A DNA stretch of 64,000 nt from Thalassovita autumnalis. GTDB lineage: Bacteria > Pseudomonadota > Alphaproteobacteria > Rhodobacterales > Rhodobacteraceae. The translations under genes were made by a program, and so were the position numbers. Below the pieces are notes generated by a model. That model was not told the origin of the DNA, made no database searches, and saw only the letters and a program-made list of their open reading frames with translations. Shown here piece after piece: positions 27,671 to 36,407 of this stretch. The number at the start of each line of letters is the position of its first letter. Within the stretch, counting starts at the first letter, position 1. Location: NCBI RefSeq assembly GCF_001458255.1, contig NZ_CYSB01000036.1, positions 80,054 to 144,053 on the forward strand, in the 5' to 3' direction.

Positions 27671-28603
27671 ATGAAAAAGATGACCAAAAATCTGTTAAAA
27701 AACAGTTGCCTGGCTGGTGTAGCCCTGGGCGCGATGGTTGGGGCCGCTCAGGCTGAGGAGTTCAACATCGATGCCTTGATCGAAGCCGCCAAAGCCGAGC
27801 CGGGGATCACCATCTACGCCAGCACCGGCAAAATCAAAAAGGCCGCTGCCGCCTTCACCGAGCTTTACGGGATTGAGGCGACAGGCACCAAGGTGAAGGG
27901 CGCCGCGCAGATCGAACTGGTGGTGCGTGAGGCGCAGGCCCGCAACATCGTCGGTGATGTGATCATCTCCTCGGACGCGGGTGCCGCGCTGGCACAGCTG
28001 CTGCCGTCGGGCATCGTGGCCAGCTGGACCCCGCCGGATCTGGCGGGCGATATTCGTGACGACAGCAAAGACCCGCTTGTGGTCTGGCGTGATCCGTCGC
28101 TTTGGACCTACAACAACGAAGACGGCGGCGCCTGCCCGGTTTCCAACATCTGGGAGCTGACCGGCGAGGAGTGGGCCCGTCGTGTCACCATGGAAGATCC
28201 GCTGAACAAGCCGTCGTTCATTGACTGGTTCAACCAGATGGAAATGCATGGCGATGATAAGATGGCCGCGGCCTATGAGGCGCATTTTGGCAAGGCGCTG
28301 GACACCTCTGGCCAAAGCGCAACCAAAACATGGGTGCAGATGATCGCGGCCAACGCCCCTTTGCTGACCGACAGCTCATCCGGCGCGGCCGAGGCGATTG
28401 GCACCCGGGGGCAGGATAAGCCGTTCTTTGGTTTGGTGGCTTCGGCCAAGTACCGTGATGTCAGCCCCGAAGGTCTGGCCATGGCCCCCTGTGAGGGCAT
28501 TGAGCCTTCGATCGGGTTCGCCAAACCGGGCTACGGTCTGATCGCAGATGGCACCGACAGCCCCAATGCGGCGAAACTGTTCCTGCACTATATGATGACG
28601 TAG
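27671..28603 (+). CDS. ABC transporter binding protein, truncated by an in-frame TAG
   Basis: 310 residues remain of a type II periplasmic binding protein of the FbpA/AfuA kind. The signal peptide runs to about AAQA; EPGITIYASTGKIKKAAAAF is the usual first mature strand. ATG 27671 follows GGAGGAGAAGACT. The frame stops at TAG 28601-28603 in the middle of the C-terminal helix (FLHYMMT), then continues in the same frame for 63 more codons that look like the rest of the family's C-terminus. A change from GAG to TAG would explain it, because the position is normally acidic in the homologues I remember. If real, the protein probably misfolds or binds poorly. Confidence 0.8.
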   Translation: MKKMTKNLLKNSCLAGVALGAMVGAAQAEEFNIDALIEAAKAEPGITIYASTGKIKKAAAAFTELYGIEATGTKVKGAAQIELVVREAQARNIVGDVIISSDAGAALAQLLPSGIVASWTPPDLAGDIRDDSKDPLVVWRDPSLWTYNNEDGGACPVSNIWELTGEEWARRVTMEDPLNKPSFIDWFNQMEMHGDDKMAAAYEAHFGKALDTSGQSATKTWVQMIAANAPLLTDSSSGAAEAIGTRGQDKPFFGLVASAKYRDVSPEGLAMAPCEGIEPSIGFAKPGYGLIADGTDSPNAAKLFLHYMMT

Positions 28604-28795
28604 GACGGCGTGATGCCGATGACTTCGGATGGCAAACTGTCGGGTAATGGCGCCGTGCCTGCCAACCCCAAGGATATTTCCAACGCCGCCGCTTTGGTGG
28701 ATGACCTGACCCCACATATCGCGGCCACGGGCATGGATGACTTCGACCTGCGGCAGGACTGGCAGGGTTTCTGGCGCATCCACTACAAGCGCTAA
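28604..28795 (+). pseudogene. Detached C-terminal part of the ABC binding protein
   Basis: The frame of the binding-protein gene resumes after the TAG with DGVMPMTSDGKLSG and ends with DDFDLRQDWQGFWRIHYKR before TAA. The DW-FW-HYKR ending is typical of full-length FbpA/AfuA-like binding proteins. No ribosome site precedes it, so separate translation is unlikely; a GTG at 28610 is the only nearby start. Confidence 0.75.
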
Positions 28796-28851
28796 GTGAA
28801 ATGGGGTGGCTGCCAATGTGGCGGCCACCTGACCCAGTGATTGAGAATGAC

Positions 28852-29724
28852 ATGAGCCAAGCCACCCCTGAAACCAGTGTTGAGATGCCTGCCGGGTTTG
28901 ACCCTGAAGAAAGTGCGCAGCTGCGCGCGGTGGCGATTGCTGCGGCGATGGCCGTGGCACCGGGGCTTAAGGCGGCGTTCCGGTCCAAGATGGTGGTCGA
29001 TTTCAAAAATGACCTGCGTGACATTGTCACCGAACACGACCGCGCTGCCGAAGTGGCAATCACCGAACACCTGTTGGCTGCAGTGCCGCAGTCCGAGGTT
29101 CTGGGCGAAGAAGGGGGCCTGCGTGGCAGCGGGCCGGTGCGCTGGTATGTCGATCCCATTGACGGCACGGCAAATTTTGCCCGAGGGCTGCCGAACTGGT
29201 GCATCTCCATCGGGGCGGTTGTGGACGGTCAAATCGTGGCGGGTGTGATCGTTGACCCGATGGGCGGCAATGTGTTTAGCGCGGATCTGCGGGGGGCTTA
29301 CCTGAATGACGCCCCGATGCGGTCCAATGCAGCGCAGGAGGCGCGGTTCGCCACGCTGATTTCCAGCTACCCGGCGGCCCGCGATTTCGCTGCGGACGGC
29401 AAAGCGGCCGCGCTGGAGGACTTTGGCCAGTTGGTTGAGGGGTTTTCCTCCGTGCGTCGCAACGGCAGCGCTGCTTTGGGGCTGGCTCATGTGGCGGCGG
29501 GCTGGGCGGATGCCGCGGCTGGGTTTGGCATCAATGCCTGGGATGTGACCGCGGCCGTGTTGATTTTACGCCAGTCTGGCGGGCGCTATCTGCCTTTTGC
29601 CTATGGCCAGACCCCGGCGGCAGAGCCGGCCTTTGTACATCCCGGCTACATCGCCATCGGGGGAGGCGGCGACTATCCGTTTTTGTCCCAAACCTGGGCC
29701 CGTATCGCGGCGTCGCGATCCTAA
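28852..29724 (+). CDS. Inositol monophosphatase-family phosphatase 1
   Basis: 290 residues of the lithium-sensitive FIG superfamily (IMPase, histidinol phosphatase, CysQ). Metal ligands are visible: Glu in LGEEGG (86-87), DPIDGT (Asp101, Asp104), and the second motif NAWDVTAA near the C-terminus. It hydrolyses a small phosphate monoester, with Mg2+. ATG 28852 is chosen; ATG 28801, six bases after the transporter frame ends, is possible and would add 17 residues. It lies in the transporter operon, which suggests that it dephosphorylates an imported ester, although family members also have housekeeping roles. Confidence 0.85.
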   Translation: MSQATPETSVEMPAGFDPEESAQLRAVAIAAAMAVAPGLKAAFRSKMVVDFKNDLRDIVTEHDRAAEVAITEHLLAAVPQSEVLGEEGGLRGSGPVRWYVDPIDGTANFARGLPNWCISIGAVVDGQIVAGVIVDPMGGNVFSADLRGAYLNDAPMRSNAAQEARFATLISSYPAARDFAADGKAAALEDFGQLVEGFSSVRRNGSAALGLAHVAAGWADAAAGFGINAWDVTAAVLILRQSGGRYLPFAYGQTPAAEPAFVHPGYIAIGGGGDYPFLSQTWARIAASRS

Positions 29725-29768
29725 GGCGGCGCAATAACGCGCATTGAAGATCTAAGAGACAAGACAAC

Positions 29769-30641
29769 ATGACCCATCCATCGGCGACTAACACCCTGAC
29801 GCAAGTGAGCGAAGCGCGGCTTTCAGATGCCGAAGCGCTGGATCTGCGCGCGGACTTCTGTCTGCAGCTGATCCGGCAGGCGGGCGATGTGGCGTTGGAC
29901 GGTTTTGCGCGCCAGGTTCAGGGGCAGGCCGCAGGGCAGGCGGGCCAACCACTGGCGACCAAAGGCCCGCAGGATTTCTTGACCGAGACCGATTTGGCTG
30001 TCGAAGAGTTTATCCGCGCGCAGGTGGCAGAGGCCTTTCCTGCTGATGGGTTCTTTGGGGAAGAAACAGGCCAAGCCGCGGGGGACGCTATCTGGATCGT
30101 TGACCCGATCGATGGCACCGCAAATTTTGCCCGCGCCATCCCACATTATTGCATCGCAATCGCGCTGGTGCTGCGCGGTCAGCTGGAATTTGGCGCGATC
30201 TACGCCCCCAGCACGGATGAGATTTACTGGGCACGGCGCGGGGCTGGGGCCTACCGCAATCAAACCCGGCTGAGCGTGGCCGCAACGCAGGATGTGGCGC
30301 AGGCGACCTATGAGCTGGGCTGGTCAAATCGGCAAAGCAATCAGGCATATTTGGATATTCTCGCCCAACTGCTGGACGGCGGCGTCAACGTGCGCCGCGC
30401 TGCATCCGGGGCCTTGGCGCTGGCCTATGTGGCGGACGGGCGCTCAGATGGCTATGCCGAATTGGATATGAACGCCTGGGACTGTCTGGCGGGATTGCTG
30501 ATGGTGGCTGAGGCCGGCGGCATCGTTGGCGGCACAGCGCTGAGCGGCGATTTGACCAGCGGGGGGGCCGTTTTGGCGGTGGCGCCGGGGGTTTCAGACC
30601 TGTTGATCCGCGCCAGTGGCATTGCGCCGCAAGACGCCTGA
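29769..30641 (+). CDS. Inositol monophosphatase-family phosphatase 2
   Basis: 290 residues, same superfamily as its upstream neighbour but clearly diverged, so not a recent duplicate. Key residues: TETD (72-75), GEE (97-99), VDPIDGTANFARAIPHY (Asp112, Asp115) and MNAWDCLAG. It begins 44 bases after phosphatase 1 on the same strand and ends 9 bases before the convergent LacI gene. Two different paralogues in one operon suggest two phosphate positions or two esters of the same imported compound; this is inference. Confidence 0.85.
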   Translation: MTHPSATNTLTQVSEARLSDAEALDLRADFCLQLIRQAGDVALDGFARQVQGQAAGQAGQPLATKGPQDFLTETDLAVEEFIRAQVAEAFPADGFFGEETGQAAGDAIWIVDPIDGTANFARAIPHYCIAIALVLRGQLEFGAIYAPSTDEIYWARRGAGAYRNQTRLSVAATQDVAQATYELGWSNRQSNQAYLDILAQLLDGGVNVRRAASGALALAYVADGRSDGYAELDMNAWDCLAGLLMVAEAGGIVGGTALSGDLTSGGAVLAVAPGVSDLLIRASGIAPQDA

Positions 30642-30650
30642 TCACTGTAT

Positions 30651-31667
30651 TTACCGCGGTCTGACAGACCCGCGCCAAACCGGGTGGGCGACAAACCGCG
30701 TGGGGGGCGGCACTGTCTCAAGCGCAGGCTGCGGTTCGTTGATCAACTGGGTGATATGCTGCGTGATCTCATCCAGCGGCTGGCGGAAGGTGGTCAGGTT
30801 ATAACTGCTCCAGCCGGCCTGTTCGATGTCATCAAAGCCGATCACACACAGCTCCTCGGGCACTTTTAAGCCAAACTCATTGCGGGCCACATCCATGAAG
30901 CCGCAGGCCAGAAGATCGGTGATGCAAAAGGCGCCATCGGGGTGGTTTTGCCCACTAAACAGCCGCCGCGCCACTTCGGCCCCAGAGGCATAGGTTGAGG
31001 CACCGCTGCGGGTCACGGTGACATCGACGCCCTGTGCATTGGCTTCCTCCACAAAGGCGGTTTCCCGTGCCAAGAGGCTGGGCGTGCCCACGTCCGAGGC
31101 CACCAGCGCGATGGTCTGACAGCCCACCCGGTGTAACATGTGAAAGGCTTCCCGCGCCGACGCCCGGTTGGAGATCATGATGTTTTCGGTGCCTGAAACG
31201 CTCTGGTCTCGGTTGGCAACGATCACTCGCTGGCCACTGCGCACACAGGTTTCAATCAAGGCCTCATCAGGCTGGCCCGACAGAACTACCGAGGCATCCG
31301 CCCGATAATAAAGCGTTTGACGCAGCGCACGGTTTACCCCGCTGTCGCCCGAGGCATTGACGATCATCACCACCTTGTTGGCGGCCTGCAAATCGCGGGT
31401 CAGGATTTCAATGAACTTCGACTGATAGGGCGATGCCATATCGGCGGCGACCAGACAGACAATATTGCTGTTTTCCTGGATCAAACCGCGGGCCAGATGA
31501 TTGACGTGGTAGCCCAGCGTATCGGCCGCTGCCATGACCTTGTCGCGTGTCGCCTTGGAGACCGAGGCCCCTTCGGTAAAGGTGCGCGACACCGCCGATC
31601 TGGATACGCCAGCCAGCTCTGCAACCTGCTGGGCGCTGACAAAAGACTTGCCTGATTTGTCTTTCAT
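30651..31667 (-). CDS. LacI-family regulator (probable controller of the phosphoester regulon)
   Basis: 338 residues: helix-turn-helix with hinge at about 8-60 (SAQQVAELAGVSRSAVSRTF, then LGYHVNHLARGL), followed by a type I periplasmic-binding-like effector domain ending in VCVIGFDD-type motifs (LCVIGFDDIEQAGW). ATG 31667 is chosen because it gives the standard LacI N-terminus; the frame continues upstream without one. AGAGAAG lies 5 bases before it. Palindromes at 24479-24496 and 31871-31888 and a weaker copy at 31694-31709, 27 bases upstream of this start, are its likely operators. Confidence 0.88.
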   Translation of the reverse strand: MKDKSGKSFVSAQQVAELAGVSRSAVSRTFTEGASVSKATRDKVMAAADTLGYHVNHLARGLIQENSNIVCLVAADMASPYQSKFIEILTRDLQAANKVVMIVNASGDSGVNRALRQTLYYRADASVVLSGQPDEALIETCVRSGQRVIVANRDQSVSGTENIMISNRASAREAFHMLHRVGCQTIALVASDVGTPSLLARETAFVEEANAQGVDVTVTRSGASTYASGAEVARRLFSGQNHPDGAFCITDLLACGFMDVARNEFGLKVPEELCVIGFDDIEQAGWSSYNLTTFRQPLDEITQHITQLINEPQPALETVPPPTRFVAHPVWRGSVRPR

Positions 31668-31693
31668 GCGGCTTCTCTGGTTTGACCAATTAT

Positions 31694-31709
31694 GTGCACG
31701 GCTGTGCAG
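31694..31709. promoter_or_regulatory. Degenerate copy of the TTGCACA palindrome upstream of lacI-type gene
   Basis: On the - strand it reads CTGCACAGCCGTGCAC, three mismatches from TTGCACAGCTGTGCAA. It lies 27 bases upstream of the LacI gene start, so it may give weak autoregulation. Confidence 0.45.
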
Positions 31710-31870
31710 GGAGGGTGGTGCCTTGCGGGTCACCACCAGGGTTGGGCCAAGCATAGCCGTAGGAATGTAACGATTCAATGACGATGGCAGCACTTGCGCC
31801 GGTCGAAATTGTTGTTGTTTCCCTTCAATTCAGTGAGAAAATACTGGCGTCAAAGGTTGCGACGGGCTAA

Positions 31871-31888
31871 TTTGCACAGGTGTGCAAA
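31871..31888. promoter_or_regulatory. Palindromic operator TTTGCACAGGTGTGCAAA
   Basis: Perfect 8-base arms TTTGCACA/TGTGCAAA around a GG centre, 47 bases upstream of the phosphatase gene at 31936. It shares the half-site of the palindrome at 24479-24496. Confidence 0.75.
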
Positions 31889-31935
31889 ATTCGAAATCGG
31901 ATCTGTCGCGCGGCAGGACATCAGCAGGAAGCCAA

Positions 31936-32598
31936 ATGACCAAACAGCAAACTGAAGTGACAGACCCCAGCGCAAAAGCTGCGGCGCAAAAGGCAAATGT
32001 GCCCTTTATAGAACGCCCCCCGCTGACCTTGATTGCGCAGGGCGTGGGGCCGGAGAAGGTTGACCTCTATATCGGGGGGACCGAGGGCGCGCGGGATGTT
32101 GGCCAATTGCAGGACCTCGGGATCACCACGGTGATCAACTGCGCGGTTAATCTGGACATCAACTATGTCACCGAACCCAAGTTGCAGGCCGACGGGGACA
32201 AGCGTGCCACCGGCATGGCGCCCATTCGCTGCTACAAAATCGGCTTGGTCGATGGCCCGGGCAATCCGCGCGACATGTTGCTGGGCGGTTATTTCATTCT
32301 GGAAAGCGCGCTGAGCCAGCAGATTCCGGAAAAAGCCTCATACCCTGTGCGGGATCGCGGTCACGTGTTGGTGCATTGTCGCGGTGGGCGCAGCCGGTCG
32401 GTTGCGCTGGTGGCATTGTTCCTGCACAAAGATCAGCCTGAGCGCTTCGCAACTTTGGACGATGCAATCGCCCATATACGTGACAAACGCGACTTGCATC
32501 CGGATGAATGGTTTGAAACCCCGAAACAGGTGCTGATCGACGCCGCCGAACATGCGGCAAACGCAATAGACCTGCTGCGTGCCCCCACTGCGGGGTAG
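31936..32598 (+). CDS. Dual-specificity-type phosphatase
   Basis: 220 residues with a Cys-based phosphatase fold. The signature HCRGGRSRS contains the nucleophile Cys148 and Arg154 (CX5R); VDGPGN (Asp106) could supply the general acid. Bacterial proteins of this group act on phosphoproteins or small phosphoesters, and some act on phosphoinositide-like substrates. AGGAA about 7 bases before ATG 31936 decides the start. The operator upstream places it under the LacI regulator that probably also controls the ABC importer and the two IMPase-type enzymes. The TerC-like gene follows after 21 bases. Confidence 0.8.
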   Translation: MTKQQTEVTDPSAKAAAQKANVPFIERPPLTLIAQGVGPEKVDLYIGGTEGARDVGQLQDLGITTVINCAVNLDINYVTEPKLQADGDKRATGMAPIRCYKIGLVDGPGNPRDMLLGGYFILESALSQQIPEKASYPVRDRGHVLVHCRGGRSRSVALVALFLHKDQPERFATLDDAIAHIRDKRDLHPDEWFETPKQVLIDAAEHAANAIDLLRAPTAG

Positions 32599-32619
32599 TG
32601 GCTGACAGAAGGATACCCT

Positions 32620-33660
32620 ATGCTGCGCTATTTTGCCTGGCCGTTTCTCTTTACCGCCATTGGGCTTGTGCTATGTTTCTGGCTGGGCTGGTTCTACAGC
32701 GGCACGCTGGGCGGGGCGCTGGCGTTTCTGCTGACCGGTGCAATCCTTGCGGTGCTGGAAATCTCGCTGTCCTTCGACAATGCGGTGGTGAATGCGCACA
32801 AGCTGAAAACGATGCGGCCCGAATGGCAGCGCAGGTTCCTGACTTGGGGTATTTTGATCGCGGTGTTCGGCATGCGGATCGTCTTCCCGCTGGTGATAGT
32901 TGTGATCGCTGCCAAGATCGGGCCTGTGTCAGCGGTGGTTTTGGCCGCCTCTGATCCTGATGCCTATGCAGCCATTATCAGTGACGCCCATCTGCCGATT
33001 GCGGCTTTTGGCGGATCCTTCCTGATGATGGTGGCGCTGACCTATTTTGTGGATGACGGCAAAGAGGTCGACTGGATCCGGGCATTGGAGTGCAAATTGC
33101 GGGCCTGTGCCTCAATCCGGGGGCTGGAAATTGCGTTTGTGCTGGCAATTGCAGTTGGGTTCACGCTGGTGCTGCCTGGGCCAAAAGGGGCGCAGTTCCT
33201 GTTTGCCGCGGTCTGTGGCCTGCTGACCTTCCTTGTGGTCGAATTTGCCAGCCACTTTCTGGACAATGAATCAAAGTCCACCACAGGGGCTGCAACAGGG
33301 GGCTTTGGCGCCTTCATGTATCTGGAGGTGCTGGATGCCTCCTTCAGTTTTGATGGGGTGATTGGGGCCTTTGCCTTGACGCAGAACCTGTTTTTGATCG
33401 CCATTGGTCTGGGGATCGGGGCGTTTTATGTGCGTGCGATGACCATCATGCTGGTGGAAAAGCAAACGCTGGCAGAGTTGCGGTATCTCGAACATGGTGC
33501 CTTTTATGCGATCCTGTCGTTGTCGATCATCATGTATGTGCAGGTTCTGGTGCATATTCCTGAGGTGATCACTGGGCTGATTGGCGCGGCTTTCATTGGT
33601 CTGTCGCTCTGGTCATCCCTGCGCCACAACAAGTTGGAGCGTGCGCAGGGGGTGATCTGA
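32620..33660 (+). CDS. TerC/DUF475-family membrane protein
   Basis: 346 residues, about nine membrane helices. Two copies of the TerC-type acidic motif are visible: LEISLSFDNAVVNA near residue 47 and LEVLDASFSFDGVIGA near 237. TerC relatives are linked to tellurite resistance and to metal-ion export with membrane insertion; the role of the DUF475 branch is unsettled. AAGGA stands 7 bases before the ATG. It follows the phosphatase gene closely, so it may be part of the same transcript. Confidence 0.82.
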   Translation: MLRYFAWPFLFTAIGLVLCFWLGWFYSGTLGGALAFLLTGAILAVLEISLSFDNAVVNAHKLKTMRPEWQRRFLTWGILIAVFGMRIVFPLVIVVIAAKIGPVSAVVLAASDPDAYAAIISDAHLPIAAFGGSFLMMVALTYFVDDGKEVDWIRALECKLRACASIRGLEIAFVLAIAVGFTLVLPGPKGAQFLFAAVCGLLTFLVVEFASHFLDNESKSTTGAATGGFGAFMYLEVLDASFSFDGVIGAFALTQNLFLIAIGLGIGAFYVRAMTIMLVEKQTLAELRYLEHGAFYAILSLSIIMYVQVLVHIPEVITGLIGAAFIGLSLWSSLRHNKLERAQGVI

Positions 33661-33811
33661 GCTGCAACGTCGCCTCTCTCAGGTGAAGCAGTTCAATCTA
33701 CCACAGTTTCGGCGGGGTTACGCCCCCGGCCGTATCGCAACCGGGTTGATTGACAACGGTTGACCAGCGCCTTTATGGGGCAGCTTTCTCATTCTTGAAC
33801 AAGAGGCTTCT

Positions 33812-34591
33812 GTGTCCAAGTCACCTTCGCGAAGTGAAGGCCCGATGGTCCTTCCCCGTGCATTTGCGCTCCTCCGGCTTTTGGCTGACACCCAGCAGGG
33901 TCTGACCCTTTCAGCCATCGCGACCAGCCTCGATGTGCCGAAGAGCTCGCTGTCATCTACGTTGAAAGCACTGACAGATCAGGGATTTCTCAGCCGTAAG
34001 GGGACGCTCTATTATCTGGGCGGCGAAGCCTATGCGCTGGCCTCAACCATTTTGGCAGGTCGCACGATCCGGCAAATTGCACGGCCATATCTGCAACAGA
34101 CTATGGCGTTGACCGGCGAAACCGTCCTGCTGGCACAGCTGGATGAGGATGAGAAACATGTGACCTATATAGATACGGTCGAGTCCGGTAAATCGATCCG
34201 CTTTTCTGCGCCGATTGCCGCGCGCCGCGGTCTTTTTTGTTCGGCACCAGGGCATGTCTTCTTGGCGCATATGGGGGACCGTCAACGCGAGGCATATTAC
34301 CGCGACATCCGGCTGGAAAAGATGACAGCGGCCACCCCAACGGACCGGATAGAGCTTGAGCGGATCGTGAACGACACCCGAAACCAGGGGGTATCGGTTA
34401 CAATGGGGGTGTATTCAGAAGACGCCGCCGGTTTTGCTGCACCGATTTATAACTCAGACGGCAATTTGGTGGCTGCGGTCACGATTGGAATGCCCCTGGC
34501 ACGCGCGGCGCGTGAGCCGGAAAAATACGCCGAGGCCGCCCGAAAGGCTGGCAATGATATTTCCAAGGTTCTTGGCTACAGTGAAGGATGA
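33812..34591 (+). CDS. IclR-family transcriptional regulator
   Basis: 259 residues: winged helix-turn-helix (about 12-70; LTLSAIATSLDVPKSSLSST) and the IclR effector domain (about 85-255) with SGKSIRFSAPIAARRGLFCSAPGHVFLA and GFAAPIYNSDGNLVAAVTIGMP. IclR regulators sense organic acids or their CoA/hydroxy derivatives. GTG 33812 follows AGAGG; ATG 33845 would remove part of the N-terminus only. It precedes the acyl-CoA synthetase gene by 215 bases on the same strand and is a plausible regulator of it. Confidence 0.88.
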   Translation: MSKSPSRSEGPMVLPRAFALLRLLADTQQGLTLSAIATSLDVPKSSLSSTLKALTDQGFLSRKGTLYYLGGEAYALASTILAGRTIRQIARPYLQQTMALTGETVLLAQLDEDEKHVTYIDTVESGKSIRFSAPIAARRGLFCSAPGHVFLAHMGDRQREAYYRDIRLEKMTAATPTDRIELERIVNDTRNQGVSVTMGVYSEDAAGFAAPIYNSDGNLVAAVTIGMPLARAAREPEKYAEAARKAGNDISKVLGYSEG

Positions 34592-34806
34592 TCAGGCTGG
34601 GAATGCGCGGCAAAGGCGATTGTGTTTGTCATTAGCCCCACCGTCGACAAGCGTCTTGCTGACGTAGCGTGACGTGGCGTTTCTCGTCTCGGCCCTTGTC
34701 AGGGGCTGCGAAGGGCCGGACAACAGGCATCGAAGCCCCCTTGGGAGGGCGCGGTTGTGTCAAGACGCGCAAAGGAGGAAGGGGCGAAGAAGGAGGAGCA
34801 GATAAG

Positions 34807-36333
34807 ATGAACCCTGCCGAGTGGTTGCGCCGTACCGCGCTGTTGAAGCCTGAAAACCCGGCCCTGTTTCAGGGCAAAACTTTGGTAGCGGATTATGCAA
34901 CCTTTGCGGCCCGCGCCGCGGCGATTGCCGGGGCACTTGCGGCCCGCGGGGTGACAGCGGGGGACCGGGTGGCGGTGTTGATGAAAAACCGCACCGAATA
35001 TCTGGAGGCGCTCTACGGGATCTGGTGGCTGGGTGCGGCGGCGGTGCCGATCAATGCCAAGCTGCACGCCAAAGAGGCGGCTTTTATCCTGGAAAACTCC
35101 GGCACGAAATTGGTGTTCTGCTCACCCGATACGGGGGCAGCCGTGACGCCGGTGCTGCCCGCTTGCGTGGAAGAGGTGATAACGGCGGGCACGGCGACGT
35201 TTGAGGCAATGTATGCGGCCCAGCCGGTTGCGGCCCCGGCGCAGATCGCCCGCGATCAGATGATCTGGCTGTTCTACACCTCCGGCACCACCGGCCAGCC
35301 CAAGGGTGTGATGATCTCCGCCGGGAATATTGCCGCGATGGTCATGGGCTATGGCGACAGCGTGGCCCAGCACACGGAGGCGGACAGCACGCTTTACTCC
35401 GCCCCTATGAGTCATGGGGCGGGTATCTACAACTTCATGTTTGTGCTGGCTGCGGCCCGCCACATTTGCCCGGACAGTGGTGGATTTGAGGCGGAGGAGA
35501 TCTTTGATCTGGCTGCCACGCACGACCGGGTGACGATGTTTGCCGCGCCCACCATGGTGCGCCGTATGGTCGATTGCGCCAAAGAGGATGGGCATAGTGG
35601 GCAGGGGATCGAAACCCTGATTTATGCCGGCGGACCGATGTATTTCGCCGATATCGTTGAGGCGGTTGAGGTGCTGGGCAATCGCTTTGCGCAGATCTAC
35701 GGGCAGGGGGAATGCCCGATGGCGATCACAACACTGCAGAAGGAATTTGTCAGCGACCGCAGCCACCCACGTTGGCGCGAGCGTCTGACAGGCGTTGGCT
35801 TCCAGCAGTTGGTGAGCCGGGTAAAAATCGTCGACGCTGACGGCAATGATCTGCCGCCCGGTGAAATTGGTGAAATTGTGGTCTCTGGCCTGGCTGTGAT
35901 GCAGGGCTATTGGAACAATCCCGAGGCCACCGCCAAGACGATCCGTGATGGCTGGCTCTGGACCGGGGATATGGGGGCGATGGACGCTGATGGCTTCCTG
36001 ACGCTACATGACCGATCCAAAGACATGATCATCTCAGGCGGGTCAAACATCTACCCGCGCGAGGTCGAAGAGGTGCTGCTGACCCACCCGGATGTGGCCG
36101 AGGTTGCCGTGGTCGGCTGGCATCACGATGAATGGGGTGAAGAGGTGATCGCCTGCGTAGTGACCGAAGCCGGCAGGGATCTGGATGAGGCTGCGCTGGA
36201 TCAACTGTGCCTAGACAATATCGCCCGGTTCAAACGCCCCAAACGCTATGTTGCCCTGTCTGGCCTGCCCAAAAACAACTACGGCAAAGTGGTCAAAACT
36301 GAGCTGCGCGATCCGGCCAAGGTTTTGGGATAA
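34807..36333 (+). CDS. Acyl-CoA synthetase / AMP-dependent ligase
   Basis: 508 residues of the ANL adenylating family. The P-loop FYTSGTTGQPKG (about 156-167), IYGQGECPM (A5), TGDMGAMDADGFLTLHDR (A7-A8) and C-terminal catalytic Lys in PKNNYGKVVK are all present, so it should be active. The short length without membrane segments suits a medium-chain, aryl or branched acid; the exact acid is unknown. ATG 34807 follows GGAGGAGCAGATAAG. The frame stays open upstream but adds a segment unlike the family. Confidence 0.88.
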   Translation: MNPAEWLRRTALLKPENPALFQGKTLVADYATFAARAAAIAGALAARGVTAGDRVAVLMKNRTEYLEALYGIWWLGAAAVPINAKLHAKEAAFILENSGTKLVFCSPDTGAAVTPVLPACVEEVITAGTATFEAMYAAQPVAAPAQIARDQMIWLFYTSGTTGQPKGVMISAGNIAAMVMGYGDSVAQHTEADSTLYSAPMSHGAGIYNFMFVLAAARHICPDSGGFEAEEIFDLAATHDRVTMFAAPTMVRRMVDCAKEDGHSGQGIETLIYAGGPMYFADIVEAVEVLGNRFAQIYGQGECPMAITTLQKEFVSDRSHPRWRERLTGVGFQQLVSRVKIVDADGNDLPPGEIGEIVVSGLAVMQGYWNNPEATAKTIRDGWLWTGDMGAMDADGFLTLHDRSKDMIISGGSNIYPREVEEVLLTHPDVAEVAVVGWHHDEWGEEVIACVVTEAGRDLDEAALDQLCLDNIARFKRPKRYVALSGLPKNNYGKVVKTELRDPAKVLG

Positions 36334-36347
36334 GTCTACTGTGTGAC

Positions 36348-36371
36348 GCTGCGCGGCCATACCGGCGCAGC
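36348..36371. terminator. Hairpin between the convergent ligase and LacI genes
   Basis: GCTGCGC and GCGCAGC form a 7-bp stem with a 10-base loop. There is no clear T-run on either strand, so it is a weak terminator candidate in the 74-base convergent gap. Confidence 0.4.
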
Positions 36372-36407
36372 ATGCTCCTTGGTCCCAATGCGCGCCGTTC
36401 AGCGGAC

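Noticed and set aside
28601..28603. TAG as pyrrolysine codon or general amber recoding
   Set aside because: No Pyl genes are seen, and intact genes here end with TAG (24273, 32598, 50891, 58164), so simple termination is more likely.
36348..36371. Strong rho-independent terminator between the ligase and LacI genes
   Set aside because: The stem is present but no T-run follows on either strand, so only a weak call is kept.
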